The translations under genes were made by a program, and so were the position numbers. Shown in pieces: positions 12,183 through 24,422 of a stretch of 64,000 nt of DNA. Every line of letters begins with the position of its first letter. The first letter of the stretch is position 1. Under the pieces are notes generated by a model. The model was not told where the DNA came from, ran no database searches, and saw only the letters and a list, made by a program, of their open reading frames with translations. The stretch comes from Isoetes taiwanensis (lineage: Eukaryota; Streptophyta; Lycopodiopsida; Isoetales; Isoetaceae): positions 15,986,003 to 16,050,002 of the forward strand of contig JAJEKV010000030.1 of assembly GCA_021234155.1 (NCBI GenBank), read 5' to 3'.

Positions 12183-12676
12183 CAGATGGTTATGTTCAGG
12201 CAGCAACCAAAACATTTAATAGGATTATTTTTTCTTTAGACTCTGGCTATGGTTTATTCCAGTCAACCAACACCCCAAACACAGCACCAAACGATGCCCT
12301 AGGGTTCTATAATTCCAATCTGCAAGATTAAGCTGTGGTCTACACAATGCTTTCTTAAGATCTGTTATGAAATATTTTTGGTGTAGTTTTTTATGGTCAT
12401 GCATAATCGATTTAGGTCATGGATCATCTACGATTAGAATAGTAGATGCCTGTGGCCAGTGTCTGCCTTTAGAAGTGTAGAGATATTTTGGATCCGGTTC
12501 TGGTGTCGGATATCTTGAGGTGGCTATAACAGGCATCAACGCTGTGGCTTGGTGTTGAAACATCTGATGGTTGAAGCATTCATTGAGCTACAGGCCGTGT
12601 TTATATTGAATGATTATTTTGGATGCCCATACAAGAAGTGCAAAGGTCAAGATCAAAAGCAAAAAATAGAGTTGTG
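12183..12676. other. No gene seen
   Basis: About 0.5 kb of AT-rich sequence with no convincing coding frame, structural RNA or repeat that I can recognise. Confidence 0.5.
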
Positions 12677-13210
12677 CATTAGGGATTTTTTGAGATCATA
12701 AAAGGGCCTTCTAAGAACTGATGACTAAGCTATATGAACTATCAATCGTAAAATGCAAGTTAGTAAACAGCTTATAACTAACTATCGAATCACATTTTCT
12801 TATAGTGTTGATAGAAAGTCCAAATGAGCTTTTGTTTGGTGCAATAGATAGATCTCATTGAGATCTTTCCAACCTTAGGTGGTTTGCATATCTTTTAGCC
12901 CCACAGAATAGTAAAAAATCATAAAAACCATATTTTTTGGAATTTTGACAATCATAAGTGGTTACAATATGTGCAAAGAACCTAAGGTTGGAAAGATCTC
13001 AACGAGATCTATGTATTGCACTAAACGAGAGCTCATTTGGACTTTTCTATCAACAGTTATGCTAGAAAATGTGATCCGGTAAGTTAGTTATAACAGTTTT
13101 GCTGACTGGACCCGTCAGGCTCTGATTTCTGATTGGTAGTTCATTTATCTTCATTTGGCTTAGTTGGCATGTTTTGAAGGCCCTTTTTTAATCTAAAAAA
13201 AACCCTAATG
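12677..13210. mobile_element. 534-bp foldback (MITE-like) element
   Basis: The ends are CATTAGGG and CCCTAATG. The left and right halves are reverse complements over roughly 250 bp each, with small gaps. Matched pieces include AAAAGGGCCTTC near each end, GATAGAAA(A)GTCCAAATGAGC, and AGATCTTTCCAACCTTAGGT near the centre, separated by about 60 bp. There is no coding capacity. The structure is that of a nonautonomous foldback transposon. A TA target duplication is possible but trivial because the ends are palindromic, so the superfamily is unknown. Confidence 0.8.
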
Positions 13211-13338
13211 GGAGCTGCTAATCTCAGGTTAGAAGAATGGTGTTTTCAATATGGAAAAACTATTGTACTGGCTAAGGTAATGGGTTTTGCATGGAAATAT
13301 TAAATGCAGATCTTCATCATTTTTTATGTAATAGCTTA

Positions 13339-13465
13339 GTGAGATAAATGGGATGAGATAGTTGCATGCACATATGCTTGCGCACTGTTCTGCTACCTTG
13401 AATGAAATAAATGGGCTGAGATGTTTACATGCACAGATGCTTGCGCAATATTCTGCTACCTTGAT
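13339..13465. repeat. Tandem duplication of about 62 bp
   Basis: Two adjacent copies share AATGGG(A/C)TGAGAT, GCTTGCGCA and TTCTGCTACCTTGA with several substitutions. No associated gene. Confidence 0.7.
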
Positions 13466-16140
13466 TGTGTAGTAGACTTCACAAGAAGTAACTTGATTAA
13501 TTTTAATGGAGGAACTTGATGAGGATTGAATTTTTTTTAATAAGGCTTGCTGCTCCTGTTTATGTTATGTGTAGAAGGCAAGTAATTAAGGTCTCATACT
13601 TATTGCTTCAGACTTCTACATGTTCTTATCTAAACATATATAAACATAGAGATTCGCCATAACTGTCGTTGTCGGTTCTCTCCGGAAATAACCTGGGCGG
13701 GTGAGCAGGTAAATCTTTGCTGCCACCTCTTGCACATCAATATTATCAGACTCATCTTCGTCCTAATCCTTCATCAAATGTCTTGCAAGTGCTAGAATGT
13801 TTCTGGCATAAATTTATACATATGTAGATAATCACCTAGCTCATTTAATCCAGATCCAATTTTTTGCTCCATAACAGAGTTTATATGGTCTAACATTTCT
13901 TTTTATATCTCTACCATGTCTAACAGATATTTAACCTGTTATAACATAATGCACCAATATTGGGAAATAAGTTCCATCCATGGATGGACTATCTGAGCTA
14001 TAGCCTGCGAAAGTTTTGAAAACATTGCTTAGATACATCTGTTTTTGAAACTACTGTTTTTAAAAGGTGTATATGTTTGACTTCCTTTCTATCAGTCTTT
14101 GATACAGAAATCATGTGGCAATTATTATTCCTTAACTGCATTTATGGGAGAGGACATGTTTAGTTCAGATTTTAGATGAACAGCTTCGTCTCAAACTTGG
14201 CTACATGTCAATCGTCCATTGCTCGCATAGCTTTGTTACCTCTAACCATTCTGTGAAGGTCAACATTTCTATGGCTGATAACTATATTCCTAATTATGTG
14301 ACCAAGTTAGCATTAGTACGAAGGTATAATTGTTGTGCCTTATTGCCCATGTTTTAGAGAGGCTTTGTGATTTATCTATTCTTTTGCTAAGGTCTCCAGA
14401 TTATGCAAGAAAAGGTAAGTTCGCTTGGGGCAATCACAACTTATCAAATAGATTGCAAGAAATCAAATAGAGAGCAAGAAGATGTTGAAGCAATGATTGA
14501 TTTTGTCATCAGGAGGGAGGTACAAAGGGATGGGATGCCCCATTTCCTTCATTTCACTTCATATAACATGTTTTGGAAACTTTGAATTGTATTTTGTATT
14601 ACTAAAAGGAAGCACCATGATTAATGACATCTCTAGATGGTGCAAGAATTGTTGGGCATCTTAGCAAGAACTAACCTTTCTACTTATGTTATAACAGAAT
14701 GTTGGAATATGAATATTGGCTGGTGATGGCACAAGTGCCTCCCACAACATGCATGTGCTAAAAAACCCAAACTATAGTCCATAATTTTCCCATTAGCATG
14801 TAACTGAGCATTCCTTTACTGAGTAAAGTTCTCCATTACTTACCATTACAACTTTGCTGCCCTTCTTTGGACCATGTTTAAAAGTGGTCTTATTAGACCC
14901 ATCGCTCATACCAACAGGTTAAAATCATGCAGAACATGATATTCATGTGTATTTTGATGTATGAAAAATTATCAGTATCTTTTGCATGCAAACATTATGT
15001 ATAATATCGCCTTCAATAATTCTAGGCGTATTAATTATTGTAGAAATGTCTTTTTATATTATAAACTTATTCAGTAAGTATGCATGTCAAGCATAAAACA
15101 TATGAACGGCTGAGATTTTTCTTTTGCCAGCTCAACGGCCGAGATTCGCCCTCCTTCTTCGAATCCTAGCCCATCCATGATCCATCCTCTGTCCTTTCTT
15201 CATGTTTGCTTAAGCAGACCACGATCCTCTAACCAGATCCAATGGTTTTGCAGAAGCTCCGTATAATTCTTTGATCTCTTACTCTGTCTTTTTTATGACT
15301 ATTGCATGTCTAACATATGTTACCTCCATCTTGCATTGTTGCTCCTGAAACACTGACAAAGCTCTGAGGTGTTGCTCTAGGACTCGCTTGAAGGAAAGCA
15401 TGAAGTTGTGATTGTGGAAGTTGTTGTTCCACTAAAAAATTCGGTAGTATATTATAATGCAATGTCTCGACAGCACATGCACCACGTAATGCCACCACAA
15501 GCTCAGGAAACAAAAAGAAGAGGTAAAAGCCAAAGATATATGCCCCAACCTTTCTGCATCAGTCCTGCGCATGTTAATCAACTAGCCGGTCTGTTGCTCT
15601 AGTGTGGGGAGCTAGAATGCCAGATTACCTTGCCAGCATCCTGGCGTACGCTTCTGCATGTTCATAATCCGGGCGCAGCCGAGGCACGCAAAGAGCTGCA
15701 GCACAGGGGGTTTGAACAGTCTTTCATGCCTGCTGCAGATAAAGTGGTAGGAGGTTGGAGTCGACCTCCTCATCCCTACTGTATGTCCCTACCTGGAAAT
15801 GATTGACTACATGCATATCCTTCTCCGCCACCAAAACATAGTCCACCACACTAGACCCGCCCCCTGGTTCTCCTGTATGCAAGTGCACCTATGGGAGGAA
15901 GGCCACTGTGCCAGTCCATTGCAAATTACCAAGTCGAAGATACCACAGAGCAAGAGCAATTACCTACCATAACGCGTGACTTGGTTGTCATCTGATGCCC
16001 GTGGCAAAGCCGTCTCTGCGGGGCGTAGCTGTAACACATCGTCAGCCAAGGGATCAGACTTCATGGGCTGCTCCAACCCTGTTCGTGCATTGGAGTCTCC
16101 GGAGTATGACAGTGCCCAGCTGGCTATGCTGCTATATGTC
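13466..16140. other. Mostly non-coding; only short unsupported frames
   Basis: No recognisable gene. A 60-codon frame at 14403-14585 begins two codons before a GTAAGT-like site and could be exon debris. A frame near 15616-15804 and a minus-strand frame near 13700-13800 with one stop (containing DEDESDNIDVQEVAAKI) also look exon-like but match nothing I know. AT-rich spacer otherwise. Confidence 0.4.
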
Positions 16141-16146
16141 ATCATA

Positions 16147-16440
16147 TATATGATGCTCCCCGGCTCTATACGATGCTCCCATCATATAAATACGGAGATC
16201 CCCCTTCGACGGTGATCACATCACCGTGGGCCACCTGGGATGGTCAAATGCCCGGGCGAAGGACACGGAGGTGTGATTCGTTCCAAGCCTTCTATGGGAA
16301 TCCTGAATCACGGAAGCATAAATACAAGTTAGCATCTGACACACAATACATCAAATAACATGCCACCGCGAAGGGTGGCCCCATCCATCAACAATAATGA
16401 TAATACTTCATCAATAACACAACATAAGCAATGCATCCCT
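16147..16440 (-). mobile_element. LTR fragment, minus strand, Ty3/gypsy type
   Basis: Reverse-complement similarity to the LTRs of the element at 33784-37738. TCACGGAAGCAT(A/G)AATACAA and GCGAAGGGTGGC...CATCCATC appear in the same order as in that LTR's complement. The LTR end is degraded near 16147-16200, where GATGCTCCC recurs. No internal coding region is attached, so it may be a decayed solo LTR. Confidence 0.55.
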
Positions 16441-18014
16441 TTAAGGCTCTACCCTGGGCTCAGACTCAAGGGAACAATTGACGGTCAAGAACATGGAATA
16501 TGGAATATGCAGACATGACTAAAGGACTTAAACACTCATCTCCGACTCCTATTCATGGCTTTTCTTATTCTTCAAAATTGCTCAGCTTATTCTTCAGAAT
16601 TGCTTTGTATGTGTATCAATTATTTGAGCCATTGACGGTGTTTTTCTTTAGCTTGCCCTACTTCGGTATTTGCAGACATAGTTGGTCTTGATGCTTTCAT
16701 TTTGTTATAGGAAAGATCCAGCCATTTTATTATATATCCCTGGCAGAGGCTCTGATCAAGTCAGTTATGTCCACTAAGACTATAGAGAATTTGATCAGGT
16801 CAGCTATGTCTTTCGCATCTTTTCTACTATTTTCACTTGACAATCGCTATGTCATTGAATCACCATTGCCTGCACAAAGCAAGAGCATGCAGATCAGACC
16901 TTTCAGTCTATTCTTAAGTTGGTCTATATTCTGGCTACATGTGTAGATTTGAATAGCTTGCATGACATTTTTGAGACATGATGGATGCATTTCTTGCATG
17001 TATTAGTTCATCTTCTTATTATTCTCATTAAGCTTGAATTAAGGTGTGATAGTTTAAAACATGCTCGAAAGGATATGCTGGTATAGTCGCATCAAGAAAA
17101 AAGTTAGGAGGAACCCAATGACAATAGTGGTAGCTTGGTTAGAGTTCGTTAAACTATGTAGCTCTAACGAGAAGAAAATCTCATTTATGTGAGAAAAGAT
17201 GGTTAGCTATAGAGAAAGATGAACACTTATTAAGATTCCCTCTGGATACCGATTTCAACTTAGTTGAGGACCTTAGAGACAACAAACCAGGGATAAACTA
17301 TTATAGTATTAATGTGCACAAGGCAGATGAGGGCGAGACAGGTGAGGGCTCTACCAATGTCCCTTATGTGATGGCATGGAACATAATTTCTTAGGCTTGA
17401 AGGGGCATTAACCAAACTGTAAACTCACTTCTCGCTTTATTTGTGTACAGGAACAGAAAATTGTCTCTCAATGAAGGGAATAACACCACTAATGGGATCC
17501 ACTTTTGGAACCCAACTAAAATTCTTTACTCTAGGCTGGTGCACTTATTCTGGCAGTCATAGATAACAAAGTATAATACAACACATTGTTGCAGTTCTAG
17601 ATAGATTCCAGATTTTGGAAAGATATGGTACTGTCCCAAGTTAGAATTGTAATATTTGATAGAGACCTAAAACATAAAGATGCTTTGTAAAGAAATGAGG
17701 AACATCGCTCATGTCATTCTAGAAACGTAGATCAAAATTAGCATTTGGTGGTTACATTGTTGTACATAATTTTCAGTTTTGCGACAGCTACAACTAGCAA
17801 CATTGAGAAGTTTAGGATTATACATATCATTAGGCAAATAATCATAACTCATCGATGAATTCTTAGAAAGCCAAATAACAGGCCATGCTTATTTCAGACT
17901 TCTATACGTTAGATATACAAAAGGTCATAGAATAAGATTAAGATGGTTACCCACGTTTAGAAGCTACAAGGAAGCTAGGAACACAGGATCAGAGTTCTTT
18001 TATACAGACAAATT

Positions 18015-18016
<2 letters not shown>
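16441..18016. other. No gene seen
   Basis: AT-rich sequence with only short frames on both strands. I see no domain, RNA gene or clear transposon boundary. Confidence 0.5.
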
Positions 18017-18089
<73 letters not shown>

Positions 18090-18199
18090 GTAGGTAGGTA
18101 GGTAGGTAGGTAGGTAGGTAGGTAGGTAGGTAGGTAGGTAGGTAGGTAGGTAGGTAGGAGGTAGGTAGGTAGGTAGGTAGGTAGGAGGAGGAGGAGGAG
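18017..18199. repeat. Compound microsatellite (GATA)n-(GTAG)n-(GAG)n
   Basis: About 17 GATA units change abruptly to about 25 GTAG units, interrupted once by an extra G, then to GGA/GAG units, followed by TTTTTAAACC. The order of related units suggests stepwise conversion of one repeat into the next. On the minus strand it could be another retroposon tail. Confidence 0.9.
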
Positions 18200-19284
18200 T
18201 TTTTAAACCAATAAACTAATTGTATTTTAAAGCAATAATATATCATCTTTTTGTTCTCCTAGGCCCCCCTTTCAATTTTAGCAAGCCAATGTACATGTGT
18301 CTACTCCTTGATTCAACATGCTTTAGGTTCGTAGATAAACTGATTGATAATATCTCCATATTAACTAGACAACCTTATCCACTTTCTATAGCAACTAAAG
18401 CCTGATCATGCCTGAAATAACACTCTTAATTCAAACTTATTATAACTATAGCATGTGCTCTTGGATGATGATGTGTTTTTAGGGTGTCGCATGATTCAGG
18501 TAACTTTGCATGCAACAATCCTAACGACAGCTACCCTAAAATCTATGAAGGACGAACAAAACTTACTCTTCAATCTAGCTCTAACTTTAGAGTATTCCCT
18601 TCTGGTTACATATTGAGTTTTGTATGTACATTTGGAATGCGTTGGAGTACATTTTCTACATATTTATACATAATATGTACGATGTTGTGTTATAGTAGTT
18701 GAATGTATATCAAATCATGGCCTGACTGCCATAGAACTAATGCAATGTCTGCAACGTCTTTGAATTCGTTTAATTTATACAGGGAGAGTGCAAGAGCTGT
18801 GGCACTGAAAATATTCAAATCTGTCCTAAGGAGAAGAGTCGCAGAATGAGAACATTGAATGGCTGTTACTGCCGTTCATAATCGACCCTACTTGCTGCTT
18901 AACTTTGATATCATCATTCTGTACCTCAGCTAAGACCCTTAGAGATTCATGGCCGGCATCGCTCCCTTCATCCATTTCCGCTGAAGAATCTGACGTAAAC
19001 ATATCGGCGCAGAAGAAGCTGGCGCTGAAGAATCGCCCAATAAAATTTCTGGAACCCCACCCCCAGCTGAAGCCCACCACAGGAAGACATTCTGCATTTT
19101 GGCACCTCTCAGTTCGAGGTTTGAGCAATAAGGACGAGCCTGGCTTGGCTATGGCAGGGCCGAACTTCGCCTAATTGGAGCAGGGCCGGATTGCTTGCAG
19201 GGGAAGAACGGGGCATCCCTGGGTTTTTTTCTTTTTTCTTGAATTTGGAAATGCAATATAAGCACACGTGTCGACCCCACGCAT
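18200..19284. other. No gene supported
   Basis: Overlapping frames on both strands at 18826-19174 (100 and 89 codons) have no recognisable domain, and at most one can be real. The segment is more GC-balanced than its surroundings, so it may be part of an old exon or promoter. Not supported as a gene. Confidence 0.4.
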
Positions 19285-19564
<280 letters not shown>

Positions 19565-19619
19565 CTAAATTATTGAATATTTCAGTTATTGTGATGATTA
19601 GAAACAAAACTTCCATTCC

Positions 19620-19763
19620 AGATCTCCAATTGGCTTGATCGTATTAAAGTTCCAATATGGAGTGATCATCTAAAAGTGATTGATGCTTCAGGGACATTTC
19701 TTACTTCTGGAAGTACTTTGTAATATTTTGAGTGTATAATATGAAGTAAAACACGTTCTTCAA
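19620..19763 (+). mobile_element. 5'-truncated L1 3' end, 144 bp, with target duplication
   Basis: The left arm of the inverted repeat lacks this sequence. The insertion ends CACGTTCTTCAAAAAA and is flanked by AAAACTTCCATTCC at 19606-19619 and 19764-19777. A poly(A) end with a 14-bp duplication (11 bp if As are excluded) is the standard signature of L1 retroposition. Confidence 0.75.
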
Positions 19764-19812
19764 AAAACTTCCATTCCATTTATCTCTATTGCTTATACGC
19801 TCTAAAGCGAAG

Positions 19813-19918
19813 AGGAGGTTAATCCTCCCCTTGAGGGGATTATGGGAAATAACCCTCGAGGCCGGAGGCCGAGAGAATTATTTCCCATGATCCCCGAGAG
19901 GGGAGGGTTGACCTCCCT
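19813..19918. repeat. 106-bp near-perfect palindrome
   Basis: Starts AGGAGGTTAATCCTCCCC and ends GGGGAGGGTTGACCTCCCT. The arms match through ATTATGGGAAATAA / TTATTTCCCATGAT and meet around GGCCGGAGGCC. There is almost no loop. It is absent from the matching place in the left inverted-repeat arm. Confidence 0.85.
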
Positions 19919-20805
19919 TAAACCCATGTCCGAGCAGGTTCTATTAAGTGTCAGCAGAAATGGGCAGAAATGGGTTAGTTATGGGAGAAATAAGCTTTTC
20001 GAAATGGGTTAGCTATGGCAGAAACAAGCAAAAGCAACAAGCAAAAAATAAGAAGAATCGTGAACATGGGGATTTTTTTGGGCTTAAGCAATGATCAGAA
20101 ACATGATTTTTGTTGGGCTGGGAGAGCGGCCTTGTAAAGGGATGGCTTTAACCCAGGATACAGGTCCTCTAGTCAGAGTTCGTAGCAGGATACCATGCAG
20201 TTATTAAAGAAAGGAGATCGAGTTTCAAGTTGATGAATGCAACCCACTTTGGTCTCTGTAAACCAGATATGCTGCCGGATTAGGACATGTAGGTATGACC
20301 CATCTTCTACAGGTAGCTATGCATGAAGAAACCGTCAAACTAATCAGAAACTTTTCCCTATTTGAAAGAAACTATTGGCATTAGCCTGGTTTGAAATATT
20401 GTCCTGTTTAGAAAATTTTTTTTGCCTTGTTCAGTGTAAGCCCGCTGATAACTATTCGAAATTTTCCCCGTTTGGGGCAAATTACTTTGAAGGCATCATC
20501 AGAAAAAAGATTAGTTGGGCCTGTAAGCTTTGATGTCAGAAGCTTACCACTGCCAAGAAGATGTCACCGAGCTGAAAGAGCTGCTTCCAAAAAGCGGAAG
20601 ATCGCCATGTCGATGCAGAGCGGCAGAGCTATGGAATGCGAACAGTAGAATCTTCTTTGGAAAGGAATATTTGGGAGGTTATTTTTAGTAATCACTGGAA
20701 TATAACTTTGAAAAGAATATTCGGGAGGTTATGCGATATAACCATTCTCTGATCCAACGGCCAATAGCGGTTAGATCCTTAGAACCTGCGAGGACAGGTG
20801 TTTAA
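19918..20805. mobile_element. TIR element of about 0.89 kb, nonautonomous
   Basis: The left end TTAAACCCATGTCCGAGCAG and the right end, which reads CTGCGAGGACAGGTGTTTAA, are imperfect inverted repeats continuing for about 25 bp (AGGTTCT / AGAACCT). The flanks read TTAA, which could be a piggyBac-type target duplication or simply part of the repeat. The insert plus the adjacent palindrome is flanked by AAG on both sides relative to the empty left arm. Internal frames (20427-20648) do not look like a transposase. Confidence 0.55.
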
Positions 20806-21200
20806 GGTGATAGAAGTATTGCTCGGAGTCCCTGGAGACATTCAAAGAAAATACAAATAATTTAGCCATGCGGAAAGGGTTGATAGCTCTACCAATGCAA
20901 AAGATTTGGAAAGTCACCATGTATAGAAAGGCGGCCAAGTGAATGATGCTTAGTTAGTGACAAGACTGGAGGGGATTTTTTTGTTTGTTGAAGGAAGTCA
21001 GACTTTATTTAATCAAAGAGTCAAATATGCAGATATTACAATTAAAGGATCCATATGTCTGTTCACTCTTTAAAATGCAACATATTCTAGAATTCAATTA
21101 CAAGCAGATTCATAGAATGGATCTAGCTAGAAATCTAGGATGACAAATAGATATCCACAACCATAATTCTATCCCAAAATAGAAATTAAACACGGGATCC

Positions 21201-22380
21201 ACATCTAGGAACCCTATAAAAATCGAATCTAAATAGATTCATTATCCTTAAAAAGCAGTAGCATAAGGAAGACGTTTATGATTATCTCCCATGTAACAAT
21301 GCTTCTCCTTCCAAAATGTTTTGCATAGCTACAAACTCCAAAACTAACAAACACAATAATGTAGCTCCATTGCCGCAGTAGGAAAACAACCTAGAAAACA
21401 TGAAATTGTGCCTTTAACAATCATACACCAACTAAATGAGGTTCAATTGAACATGTATAGAAAATGATAAAGGCTCCCACCCTATATTATAGGGTTATGT
21501 TGACTGTTGTGAAAGGTGGTATTAGACCTAAAGCCCCCCATTGTTTTCCCTAAATCCCACCTCCCTTTTTTTCTTAATCAAAATCCTAAGAAGCCCCCAA
21601 AAAAATTTGTCTCATAAGGAGCCCTTCCTCAAGGACTTATTTAAGTCAAAGGTATTGATCCAAGAACTTATTATACATAAAGAAATTAACGGTAGCACCT
21701 CTAAATTAAACCTTGGATGTTGTATACAATTGCAAACACGTATAGCTAAATGTTAGATTAGGAAGTGTATTCATATAGACATTTCATCAAAGATGCTTGT
21801 GCTGGCTATCATTTATAGGTTCCAAGTGGTTAACAATTAGTATTTTATGTATAATTTTAGCTCGACTTTCATTACTTATATAATTTATTTATGCCTAAAT
21901 ATACCAACATTTTAGCCATATATGATAACATTGAACTACAACTTACATGTCATGTTCAATATCTAACATCATTTATATCCAATCTTAGCAATGTCTTCTT
22001 CATTCATTCACGCTCTCAAAAGGCAATAGCTAAGCATTAACACCAATGCTGAATATTCCAATATTCCTTATATCTAATCTAATGCACAAGCCAGGAAGAT
22101 AGTATTCTCAATTTCGTGAAGAAGATCATCAACGTATTACTGATCACATCATCAATGTACTCGAAGTACAATGATCGGATCATCTAATCAGTTCATCAAT
22201 GTGTTCGAAATACTGATCAGATCTTCTAATCAATTCATAGGGTAAGCGAAGAAACATTAAAAAGAAAAACCCACATCAAATTGAGAAGCCCGCATCAGAT
22301 TGAAGATAGTAAGTGCAAATAACAAAGCAGTAGCAATTTATTTGCTTCTCATATTTGTATGTATATGATTGTAAACACAA
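21201..22380. other. No gene seen
   Basis: AT-rich sequence. Between 22130 and 22245 a phrase containing GATC(A/G)GATC and ATCAATGT.(C/T)TCGAA recurs in loose tandem form. A 71-codon frame at 21541 is not convincing. Confidence 0.5.
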
Positions 22381-22503
22381 TGAATCGGAATACAATGACC
22401 AGATCAGATCATATTGTAAGCATGTATATGAATCGGAATACAATGATCAGATCAGATCATATTGTAAGCATGTATATGAATCGGAATACAATGATCAGAT
22501 CAT
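22381..22503. repeat. 48-bp tandem repeat, about 2.6 copies
   Basis: Units start at 22381, 22429 and 22477, each with TGAATCGGAATACAATGA followed by (C/T)CAGATCAGATCATATTG. Lies downstream of the minus-strand ORF at 22668-23447, where its 3' UTR would be. Confidence 0.9.
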
Positions 22504-22667
22504 GAGGAGCAGGATAAGGCCCTAGCTTCTGATGAAAATAAAACGCATCAATGCATTATTAACTTACTCAGCAGCAAAACTTGATCCACAACTAAAACAC
22601 TTGTGGAATCACATACAAAGAATCCGGCAAGAATCAGATGATTCAGAAGACAATAAAATCTGTAAAA

Positions 22668-23447
22668 TCAGTCTGCTATTTCTAACCAAGCATGGATGAA
22701 GGGAGAGACGGAGCATTGCGCAACATTTCGCAAGAACACGAAAGATGAAGGAAGATCACGAACATTTCGCAAGAACACAGCTAGAAAGCGTTTACGATGG
22801 GAACGCCCTAGATGATCACCAAATTTGACAAGATATAATTGAATAACACTATGTTGCATAGCAAATGATGGAAATTCGAATGAAAGGCGACAAGGGGCAA
22901 AAGGTACTAGAGACTCTGATGAAGAGGCTGCATCATTTCTGAGCAGAGCTGGCCATCGTTTGCCATCGGAATCAAGTAATACAACATTCTGAACTCCGGC
23001 AGCATCTAGGGCCGGGGTAATCTCAAGAAACCATGACCGGCGCGCATTATCATTTTCAAAGTTGAACTGAACAGCAATTAAACGACCAGAATCTGAGAAG
23101 TTAGATCCGATTAATACATTGCAGCTCTCGTAGGATTTCAGCATTGTGATAAGCTGATCATCTGTGTAGCGAGGAAATAGGGACAGGAAATAGAAAGGGC
23201 GTCCTTCGGGGCAAGCGTCAGGAATGGAACAGGGCGGAAAATTACCGTGCTCATCAGCTCGGCTCCAGATTTGTGCGTCGATCTCCCTGGAATCAAAGTG
23301 CAATCCCGCTGATGCATCTGTGCCGAAGCAACGAGTAAAGAATCGCAGAAGGAACGCCATCGCCGGAAATACAAGAACGCCATCGCCAGCAGCACTTATA
23401 TACTCTTTACCCGTAGCCAGCCCGTATGCGTATTTGTACCCATCCAA
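22668..23447 (-). CDS. Unidentified protein, 259 codons
   Basis: The longest uninterrupted frame in the window that is not obviously transposon-derived. I do not recognise the family. The central part (about residues 60-200) has normal mixed composition, with segments such as RPFYFLSLFPRYTDDQLITM and SNFSDSGRLIAVQFNFEN that look like a folded alpha/beta domain. An internal Met at about residue 30 (MAFLLRFFTRCFG) is an alternative start. The C-terminal 40 residues contain a short duplication (VFLRNV twice) caused by a repeated ACATTTCGCAAGAACAC in the DNA, so the natural end may be altered. No intron is evident. It could be a single-exon gene, a large exon or a retrocopy. Confidence 0.5.
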   Translation of the reverse strand: MDGYKYAYGLATGKEYISAAGDGVLVFPAMAFLLRFFTRCFGTDASAGLHFDSREIDAQIWSRADEHGNFPPCSIPDACPEGRPFYFLSLFPRYTDDQLITMLKSYESCNVLIGSNFSDSGRLIAVQFNFENDNARRSWFLEITPALDAAGVQNVVLLDSDGKRWPALLRNDAASSSESLVPFAPCRLSFEFPSFAMQHSVIQLYLVKFGDHLGRSHRKRFLAVFLRNVRDLPSSFVFLRNVAQCSVSPFIHAWLEIAD

Positions 23448-24422
23448 ATTATGCTAAGTCCTAACATTTTTTGCCTCAAAGTTTCGACCAAGGTCTATTG
23501 GAGGTTCCCATGGAAAAGGCAAACAGCCATGTAAGGGCACGTCCCATGGAACCGACCCCACTCTACTTATTTTCTTCCGATCCAAGTCCAGGTTGTGCAG
23601 TTCCCATGCAGCATTGGCAAGGTTGCTGTTAAAGGCAACTCTGATTTTCCTAGAAATGCAAAATCATTATGAAAATCCGAGTCTGTGACTCTGTTCTGTC
23701 TGTTAGCGCATCATCCGGTGAAGAATGAGCAAGCAACCCACGCACAGCCGGTGAAGATTGAGCAGAGCCGGTTCCTCTATTAGAGAAATGTACTCCGATT
23801 TATGAAAACAAGCGTCCTTGAAATTTGACTTCAACCTCACTATTATGCAATCAAGTCCAACTCATGGGATGTGTCCTAAGCAGATCCTAAGAAAGTATAT
23901 GTCACATTTGCGGGATCGATTCTTTTTTTTTTCCCTTTTTTTGTTTAATGAATGCACAATTTTAGCTTGAAGATTTAAGGAAGAATGATAGTTGTTCTTA
24001 ACACCGTAAGGAACTAGCTCAGCCTTTATTTTGAATCACATTCCACTGAATGGTACTTCCAGAATGCTTTTAAGGCGTGCTTATCTGATTAATGCAGCAC
24101 AAATGAAGCTTTTAATTTGCAGTTTACTATAGAGCTTGCTTCAACTATCTATAGTTTGGATTGCAGCTAATGTACTTCTTCAAACTTCACTCTCATCTCT
24201 CTCATTGGGGAAGCGTACCATTCTCACTTACTCCTATTGGGGAAGCGTTCCATTCTCGCCACTCACCCCTTAGTTCATTGTGAGTAGGTGCATTTTCATT
24301 CATTTGATTATTTTCTTATTAGCCCCGGGCTTTCTTGATAGTACATGAATATCACCCATCTTGGTTAGTCATACATCATAAAATATACAATCATAGAGAC
24401 TCATAAAGACACACACGCACAT
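23448..24422. other. No gene seen
   Basis: The first part would be the promoter side of the minus-strand ORF. The phrase GGGGAAGCGT(A/T)CCATTCTC occurs twice near 24208-24262. Otherwise nothing recognisable. Confidence 0.5.

Larger units (their letters stand above)
19561..21200 (-). repeat. Right arm of the large inverted repeat, with nested insertions
   Basis: Reverse complement of 11075-11588. On the minus strand it runs from a GGGATCC-type start near 21200 to CTGAAATATTCAATAATTTAGATAT at the (AAT)n array. It is interrupted by an L1 3' fragment (19620-19763) and by about 1 kb between 19813 and 20803. Comparison with the left arm shows exactly where both insertions occurred. Confidence 0.75.

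Noticed and set aside
19918-20805. piggyBac assignment from TTAA flanks
   Set aside because: TTAA may be part of the inverted repeat itself and no transposase is present, so the superfamily is left open.
22381-22503. CRISPR-like regular repeats
   Set aside because: The 48-bp units are contiguous with no unique spacers, and the host is a eukaryote.
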